This document shows, one piece after another, positions 57,175-64,000 of a stretch of DNA of 64,000 bases; the first letter of the stretch is position 1, and every line of letters begins with the position of its first letter. The notes below the pieces were generated by a model. That model saw nothing but the letters and a program-made list of their open reading frames with translations. It was not told the origin of the DNA and made no database searches. The stretch is from Chloranthus sessilifolius (lineage: Eukaryota; Streptophyta; Magnoliopsida; Chloranthales; Chloranthaceae): NCBI GenBank assembly GCA_021018995.1, contig CM037593.1, positions 9,266,088 to 9,330,087 of the forward strand, given 5' to 3'. The position numbers and the translations under genes are program-made.

Positions 57175-57426
57175 GTAAGTTAGAAATCAAATTATCTTCT
57201 ATTGTTGTAGAATTTTTTCTTCTTCTTTCAACGGTCTATATTTCGAATTAAATTTCTTTTTATTTTCCCTATAATAACGGAGCGATATCACACCTTTAAA
57301 CAATTGGTATTGACTGTGTATAAAGTTAATATCGACTCGATTGTATATATAGTCGATATCGATGTTTATACGGTCGACATCGTTATCTTAGCTTGATTAT
57401 ATATTACAGTTCATTTAAACAATCTG

Positions 57427-58765
57427 TGTTAGTATGGGAAGTTTAACCCTTGTAAGTGCACAAGATCTATTGTAGCACGATAAGAACAGGGGTGTCGAAC
57501 GCACAGGAAAATGTAAAATTTATCTAATTCTTTCAGAGATTTAAAACACCCAAAAAAGTACCAAGGGAGAAATTCAATTTATCACACTATTTCTAAATAC
57601 AAGAAAAATAAACTAATCTGAGCAAAATAATTTCTGATGAATAAAAGAATAATATTTAGGAATGATCAAGGAATTTGCTACCCCAGACTTATAACCTTTT
57701 TACCATTAAACTCACAATTTCATTAAGCATCAATCACATCATTATTTATCTAGAAAAATGATTTGTAAGAAAACATGATCATCAATCCGGCATACCCTAT
57801 CTAAAAATGATGACTTAGTCTATCATTGCGGTATGAATCATGTAAAAAGCATAGCATATCTCAAGATGTTTAGATCACGATAATAGGCACATAATTACTA
57901 TGCAGCCTAGATCGGCCTACAGGTACAGATCTAGCGATTATGGTCGTTGATAAGCACAATCAATGGTCATAATAAAGCATTCAACAGATATTCAATCAAA
58001 CTCACTTTTAGCAGAACGATTCCATGATGACATTAGGAAATTATGGAGTTAATCATAAAAATGTTACTTATCTGGGGATCGCATCTTCCTTGAACAAATG
58101 ATTTAGCCGCTCATCCTTGGGGTACGATCTCGTTGTACATTCAAAGTCATTCTACTTTTTATTTATCACCAAAAATTCCTTTACAATGCTTTTCCTAAAT
58201 ACAATTTATGATGTCATAAAATGTAAAAGAAAAGTAATGTAAAATACCTAAGTACAATCTACCCAGATAAAAACTCTAATAGAAGAAGAGAAAGCCCTCC
58301 AAAATGAAAAGAGTCGAAGAGTCGAAGTCCAAAAAGAAGGGTCCCTTTCTACAAAGCCGTAGCTTTCTTTTTAGAGGGGTGAGCAAAACAAATCCCTAAT
58401 ATCCTCAATCGATTGAGATTGAAATCTCAATCGATTGACTTCAATATTCGAAATAGAAAAGGGGCAACTTGTCTTCTTTTGTCAATCGATTGACACTTTG
58501 CTCTCAATCGATTGACACATAGGGGTAGAATATTCATTCTCCTGGTGGATGTTGAGCTACTTAACGGATTTCGATGCTCCGTTTAACTTTTTTGTCCATA
58601 GCTCTTGTGTAGCCTTTAATTACCCTCTTTTATGCTTTTTAACGATCCAACGATCAGAAATATCTGTAATCATTAAAACCTCATAACAATCATTAGATGC
58701 TTTCATTGGACAGCTAAATATAGAAATTAGGGTGCGAAATATAGTTACATTTCGACACCGATCAC
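57427..58765 (-). repeat. Probable 3' LTR of Tat/Athila-type element
   Basis: On the minus strand it starts with TG directly after GGTTTGGGGG, the purine tract usual for this group, and runs to about 57427. Carries four TCAATCGATTGA palindromes at 58410-58520. The far end and target duplication cannot be checked because the partner LTR lies beyond the window. Confidence 0.5.
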
Positions 58766-61096
58766 ACCCCCAAACCTACACTTTGCTAGTCCTCGAGCAA
58801 AGAGAATGAGAAATATGTCAAAGCAAATAAAACTAGCATCCTAAAAAATTAAATGTCACTTTCGTAGGGAGCACAATTGCATTTAGCGCATGCAATAAGC
58901 CTTTAAACCCCTAGGTGATCCCTAGTGGAGGAGTAGTATCTCCTGAAGGTTTCCAGTGAAGATACCTACAAACTTCATAATCAATAAATTTCATAATTTT
59001 TAACCATGCCCGTAAGTAGTTAAATGCCGTGAAAAATCCTTTAAGATGCTTCTGACCATGTTCATTTTATCAGTGCTCATTCAATTCAATCCATTGTTTT
59101 CCAGTGCTCATGATTCATGCCTCAGAGTGTTATGCACTTATTACTACTAAAATTCTTTTATCTGAGAGTAAGTTTGAACTAGGAACCTTTAGATTACATG
59201 TCTAGACTCAATCCTTACCATGGGTATACACTCAGAATGAAATCGCTCTTGATGAATGGTTTTACTTTTCACTCACATGTGAGATGGAATTACAACACAA
59301 TTTAGAAAACTCTAACATATTATAAGAAAGACGGTGTACCAAAGAATTTAAAAAGAAATCTCATTGAGACAGATATTTGTATTTTAAATATGCATATACC
59401 AAACACCATAGACATTGTATAATCACTCTCCACAAGGCATTTATCACTCATGATTGGATCAAAAAGGTCTTTTCTAAGGTTGTAATGGGGCTCAAGTAAA
59501 TGGTTAAGAAAGAAAGTGAAAATTGGATTCAAATTTCTCTGAGAAAGCGGAACAAGAAACACAGTTGATTTTCTGATTTTTCAACTTCCTTTTTCGAAGT
59601 TTCTAGAACATTTTTCTCTTTATAAACACTTTTCTCTTTCTTTTCTTTTTCTTTTTAATACCACTTTCATATTTTTCTCTACTCCTTGCACTAAACTAAA
59701 ATTTCTTTTTCTCTCCCCTTTTATGCTTTTCTGCTATATATTCCTTACAGTACTTTTGCCCCAACTCTTTATTCCCATTTTTCTCTATCTCTCTTTGCTA
59801 ATCTCTCAGAGAATGAAGGGTCAGGTTTTCCAACTGGTGTGGGGTATGGTTAATATAGCTTACAAGAAATAATTAAGACAAAATCTTTCAATTGAGGCTC
59901 AAAGGGGGTGCAACAAGATAATTCAATATAAGATGGGGCCTTTTGGGCAAAAACGAGCTAATAATGGCCTTAGATCATTTCCTTTCACGATGGTAATGAT
60001 GCCTATTTGCCTTGAGTTTTTACACAATGATTTTTAGTGTAATGGTATAACACACGTAAAATCAACAAATCAAAGATAGGGTATACGAGATTTCAACAAT
60101 TTAAGCAGGAAATTCAAAGATACTCCGAATTTATTTCAGCACTCATCAAGAACGAGGACACAGTTCCAAAGCTCACTGGGTTTTTAGTCTTTCTTTGAGA
60201 TCTTAGGATTCCAAGTTATACACTTAATTCTCAGATTTGGAATTTAAGCAAAGTGATGGTGCACAATTTCCGATCATAGATCACGAATATCATTATCAAC
60301 TTACGATAAATTAATGAGCATTTATAAAATAAATATGGTGCAATGACAATTTTCTTACAAAATTTCCAATTATTAATACTTCAAGGACATGAGACTATAA
60401 TTCGAATATTTATGAGTTTAATGGTTATCAGTCAATTGATTGAGATAATGCTCTCAGTCGATTGACTGCTACAAATTTCCAATATGCTAATGGTCATTAG
60501 TCGATCGATTGAGACAATGGTCTCAATCGATTGACTGATACACTTTTAAGATCCCAAAAACAGCCTCTTTTTTTTTTTACATATAGGAAATTAATCAAAG
60601 ATACCCCCCCAAACCTGAACTGTCCAATGTCCTCATTGGCTTTGATGTTTGGAAAGGATGTAAGACCCCCCCAAACCTGTTAAATGCAATCGAGGACCAA
60701 GAAAGCAGACCAAGTGAAAGATATTGGGTTCAAAAAATTAAAAACAAAAATAATTAACTAAACTTTTATTAAATTTTTGCAAATTGTTACACTTATTGAA
60801 AATTTAAAGAAAATAACCTAATTCTAGAACAAAATCGAAAAGGTAATATCCTAAAATAAAAATACAACCAAATAAGAAAACACACTGGGTTACCTCCCAG
60901 GAAGCGCTGAATTTAAATGTTGACAGCTCGACCCCTTCATTGTTTACTTTTCTGGGTCACTGAGGTATGTTGCCTCAATCCTCATCTAGGTCATTGGCTC
61001 AAACATTGGTTTGAGTCGTTGCCCATTGACTTTGAAAACTTGATTGTCCTTGAGACTTCTGATCTCAATCGCACCATGCATGATAGTGGAAACAAC
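58766..61096 (-). other. Long 3' non-coding region of the Ty3/gypsy element
   Basis: 2.3 kb between integrase and the 3' LTR, without an ORF above 80 residues. Two further GGTTTGGGGGGG tracts (near 60608 and 60670, minus sense) resemble extra purine tracts. Palindromes of the TCAATCGATTGA type recur at 60430-60545. Long 3' regions are usual in Tat/Athila elements. Confidence 0.5.
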
Positions 61097-61546
61097 CTAA
61101 AATGGGCCTTCCCATTTGGATTTCAGTTTTCCTGGATGGAGCTTAAGTTTGGAGTTGAACAACCAAACCTTTTGTCCGATGTGGAACTCTTTCCGAGAAA
61201 TTGATTCATCGTGTAACTTTTTATACCTTTCCTTGTACATCTTCGAATTTTCATACGCATCATAGCGTAGCTCTTCTAACTCGTTCAACTGTATCCTTCG
61301 ACTTGACCCGACCTCTTGCATATCAAAATTAAATCTTTTTATGGCCCAGAATGCCTTATACTCCAATTCAACAGGAAGATGGCATGCTTTCCCATAGACA
61401 ATCCTGAACGCTGACATTCTGATCGGTGTCTTGAATGCTGTCCGATATGCCCAAAGAGCATCAGATAGCCGGTTCGACCAATCTCTTCTATCTGGTCGTA
61501 CCGTCTTTTCTAAAACTCGTTTGATCTCTCGATTCGATACTTTCAC
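61097..61546 (-). pseudogene. Ty3/gypsy integrase, C-terminal part
   Basis: 149 residues. Starts in the last catalytic helix ([10 protein letters not shown], catalytic Glu), then [20 protein letters not shown] and [14 protein letters not shown], ending K-W-E-G-P-F. The [10 protein letters not shown] block is typical of the non-chromovirus Tat/Athila branch. A frameshift near 61545 cuts it from the rest of integrase. Confidence 0.85.
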
Positions 61547-61857
61547 TTGACCACTAGTCTGCGAGTGATGCCGTATTTCTTCATTAAAGTGGCAAAATGG
61601 CAGTTACAGAAGTGCGAACCGTCATCACTGATGATTGCTCTTGGAATCCCAAATCGGTTAATCACATTTTCTTTCAAGAATTTGAACATGACCTTGTGAT
61701 CATTCGATCGGGTTGCCACAACTTCTATCCATTTGGAAACATAGTCAACGGCCACTAGAATGTATGAATAACCGAATGATGGGGGAAAAGGACCCATGAA
61801 GTCGATCCCCCATACATCAAAAATTTCAACAATCAAAATCGAGCTAAGTGGCATCAT
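61543..61857 (-). pseudogene. Ty3/gypsy integrase, catalytic core
   Basis: [10 protein letters not shown] holds the first catalytic Asp; [10 protein letters not shown] holds the second. Ends where the frame shifts. A stop at 61936-61938 also separates it from the upstream zinc-binding part. Confidence 0.85.
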
Positions 61858-61938
61858 ATTTTGTCTTGAAATATTTTCAAGCTGTTTACATCGTTAGCAC
61901 TCTTTGCAAAATTTTATAGTGTCCCGAAAGATGGAGGG

Positions 61939-62973
61939 TCAGTAGAATCCGCTTTGAAGAATTTTCTGTGCAGTCTTTTGTCCTCCGAAATGGCCTCCAC
62001 AGGCTCCAGCATGGCAAAAATTAATGACACTCAGTTGCTCTTCTTCAGGTACACATCTTTTGATGACTTGATCTGAACAAAATTTGAACAATTGTGGTTC
62101 ATCCCAAAAATAGTATTTTATTTGGGAGAAAAAGAGATTTTTATCATTCTTACCCCATTGAGTAGGGATTCTGCCAGTGACCAGATAATTCACAATATTG
62201 GTGAACCAAGGAACTTTTGTAGCTGTTGCATCAATTGCCATCAATTGCTCATCTGGAAAAGTGTCACGGATGGTCTCAAAAATAGATGATTCTTCAGGTA
62301 AAATTCGAGACAAGTGATCAGCAATAACATTTTCGACCCCCTTTTTATCTTTTATCTCAAAGTTGAACTCTTGAAGGAGCAAGATCCATCGGATCAACCT
62401 TGGTTTAGTGTCCTTTTTCGCCAACAGATATTTTAATGCAGAGTAGTCTGAAAAGACCACTATTTTCGATCCAAGCACATAGGATCGAAATTTATCCAGT
62501 GCGTACACCACAGCTAGTAACTCCTTCTCGGTGGTGGTGTAATTTAGTTGTGCATCAATCAATGTCTTACTGGCATAGTAGATCACATAAGGTAATTTGT
62601 TTACCCTTTGTCCTAAGACTACTCCAATAGCATAGTCGGATGCATTGCACATGAGTTTAAAAGGTAGAGAATAATCCGGTGGTTGGATTATCGGTGCATT
62701 TGATAACAGCTCACGCAATTTCAAGAATGCCTTCATGCAATCCTCATCAAAGTCAAAAGGAATATCTTTTCCAAGAAAATTGTACAATGGCTTGGCGACC
62801 TTGCTAAAATCTATGATGAATCGCATATAAAATCCAGCATGCCCCAAAAATGATCGAATTTGTTGAACACTTTTTGGTGGGGGCAGATTAGTAATTAAGT
62901 CGACTTTTGCCTTGTCGACTTCGATTCCTGTTTTCGAAATGATATGCCCCAGAACTATTCCTTGTTGAACCAT
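61939..62973 (-). pseudogene. Ty3/gypsy RT thumb, RNase H and integrase zinc domain
   Basis: 344 residues. F-L-G-H-A-G-F-Y-M-R-F near residue 43 is the RT connection. RNase H begins near 110, but its first catalytic Asp is changed: C-N-A-S-D instead of C-D-A-S-D. T-T-T-E-K-E-L-L-A-V-V (catalytic Glu) and the F-S-D-Y-S-A-L Asp are kept. The integrase zinc-binding H-x-G-x-C-G-G-H-F-G is at the end. Stops with TGA at G-F-Y. The first residues continue the RT frame across one TAA near 63013. Confidence 0.85.
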
Positions 62974-63021
62974 AAAATGACTCTTTTCCCAGCTGAGAAC
63001 AAGTTTGGATTCTACACAATG

Positions 63022-63372
63022 TTACAACACTAGTGAAAGATGATTCAAACATAGTTCAAAGGTTTTTCCAAAAATAAAGAAGTCGTCCATAAATACCTCG
63101 ATGAATTTGTCAATCATATCCGAAAATATGGCTAACATACATCGTTGAAAAGTAGCCGAAGCATTACATAGGCCGAATGACATTCTGCGATATGCAAACG
63201 TACCATAAGGACACGTGAATGTTGTCTTCTCTTGATCAGCTGGAAAAACGGGCACTTGATTGTACCCCGAATATCCATCGAGAAAACAGTAAAACTTCTG
63301 CCCTGCTAACTTATCAAGAATTTGATCAATGAATGGAAGGGGAAAATGATCTTTTTTGGTAGCCGTGTTCAA
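63022..63372 (-). pseudogene. Ty3/gypsy reverse transcriptase, catalytic part
   Basis: 116 residues: H-F-P-L-P-F-I-D-Q, F-L-D-G-Y-S-G-Y-N-Q (catalytic Asp), S-F-G-L-C-N-A-S-A-T-F-Q and V-F-M-D-D-F (catalytic pair intact). A TGA near 63377 cuts it from the RT start. Confidence 0.85.
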
Positions 63373-63441
63373 TTTTCAATAATCAATGCACACACACCGC
63401 CCAGTAGTTTCGCGAGTAGGCACCAATTCTCCTTCAATAGT

Positions 63442-63771
63442 TTATTTCACAGTGATTCCAGACTTTTTGGAAATGATTTGAACTAGACTTACCCATTCAC
63501 TATTAGAGATCGGATAGATGATTCTAGCATCGAGTAATTTAATGATTTCCTTTAAAACGAATTCTTGCATGTTCGGATTAAGTCGCCTTTGTGGTTCCCT
63601 CGATGGTGTACTATCATCTTTCAGATGTATTTTGTGCATACATACTGATGGGTCAATCCCTTTTAGATCGATTAAGGTCCATCCGATAGCCTCTTTGTGA
63701 TCTTTAAGCACTTTTAATAAATCATGCTCTTGTTCTTCTGACAATGTAGATGAAATTATTACTGGAAGCAT
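63442..63771 (-). pseudogene. Ty3/gypsy reverse transcriptase, N-terminal part
   Basis: 109 residues. A-I-G-W-T-L-I-D-L-K-G-I-D-P-S-V-C-M-H-K-I is the hallmark RT entrance of Tat/Athila elements, followed by R-R-L-N-P-N-M-Q and a W-V-S-L-V-Q block. Ends at TAA 63442-63444. Confidence 0.85.
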
Positions 63772-63813
63772 TTCTCGAGGTCCCAGAAAAGCATATTTGA
63801 GTGACTCAGGCAG

Positions 63814-63996
63814 CTATTTTAATTCAACAGTTGGTGGTTCCTTGATTAATGGAGTCGGTTCGGCCTTTACCCCAGTGGGTAACTGTTCCACCTTAGCCTT
63901 AGTCTCGCATGACTCATCATCTTGACTTGATGAGATCGTCCTCTTCTCTTCTGGTTGTTTCTTTTCAAATCCTTTTTCCTCATAGATGGCTAACAA
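63814..63996 (-). pseudogene. Ty3/gypsy linker upstream of RT, partial
   Basis: Lys/Glu-rich frame (E-P-T-P-L-I-K-E-P-P-T-V-E-L-K at its end) of the kind lying between protease and RT in this group. It ends at a TAG; the element continues past the right edge. Confidence 0.5.
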
Positions 63997-64000
63997 AGCA

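Overview
This window is nuclear DNA of a flowering plant, AT-rich and dominated by transposable elements. The evidence is split-exon genes with plant splice signals, an NBS-LRR remnant, endogenous pararetrovirus copies, Ty3/gypsy and TRIM retroelements, L1 and RTE LINEs, many MITEs and long (TA)n tracts. The species cannot be named from the sequence alone.

Layout. 1-10346: two head-to-tail, minus-strand copies of an endogenous Caulimoviridae-like pararetrovirus. Each is broken by stops, frameshifts and internal deletions. Between them lies a well-preserved promoter region (TATA box, two ocs/as-1-like elements, a poly(A) signal). The right-hand copy abuts the 3' end of a CC-NBS-LRR resistance gene (10346-10949), itself frameshifted. 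11000-16650: MITEs, a tandem array of hairpins, an RTE LINE scrap and microsatellites. 16700-29026: the one convincing cellular gene, on the minus strand. Its six exons were assembled from matching splice sites and phases. It encodes a DnaJ-type Cys-rich motif, a NUMOD3-like segment and four CCHC zinc knuckles. Its introns hold a 1.4-kb hAT-like element and a 2.5-kb solo LTR. A possible first exon lies at 44222-44348.

29700-42560: nested repeats. A complete but non-autonomous chromovirus (1097-bp LTRs, 5-bp target duplication, PBS, PPT, gag and chromodomain remnants, no pol) sits inside an RTE LINE. More RTE pieces follow, with hAT-like MITEs inside them. 44690-47005: a 5'-truncated L1 LINE. 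50823-53277: a second solo LTR. 53727-56271: a CACTA MITE inside a Tourist-like MITE, then a TRIM element carrying a MITE just after its primer binding site. 57427-64000: the 3' part of a decayed Ty3/gypsy element of the Tat/Athila type on the minus strand, running off the right edge.

The most interesting material is non-coding. Six copies of a small hAT-like family share termini CATGGATCAAAA and 8-bp target duplications (five exact, one degraded), but their interiors are built from different iterated self-complementary words. Separately, the LTRs of three Ty3/gypsy elements each carry a cluster of a different 12-bp palindrome-like word. The viral pol genes and the Tat/Athila pol gene show decay that looks dominated by G-to-A / C-to-T changes, as expected from deamination of methylated cytosine.
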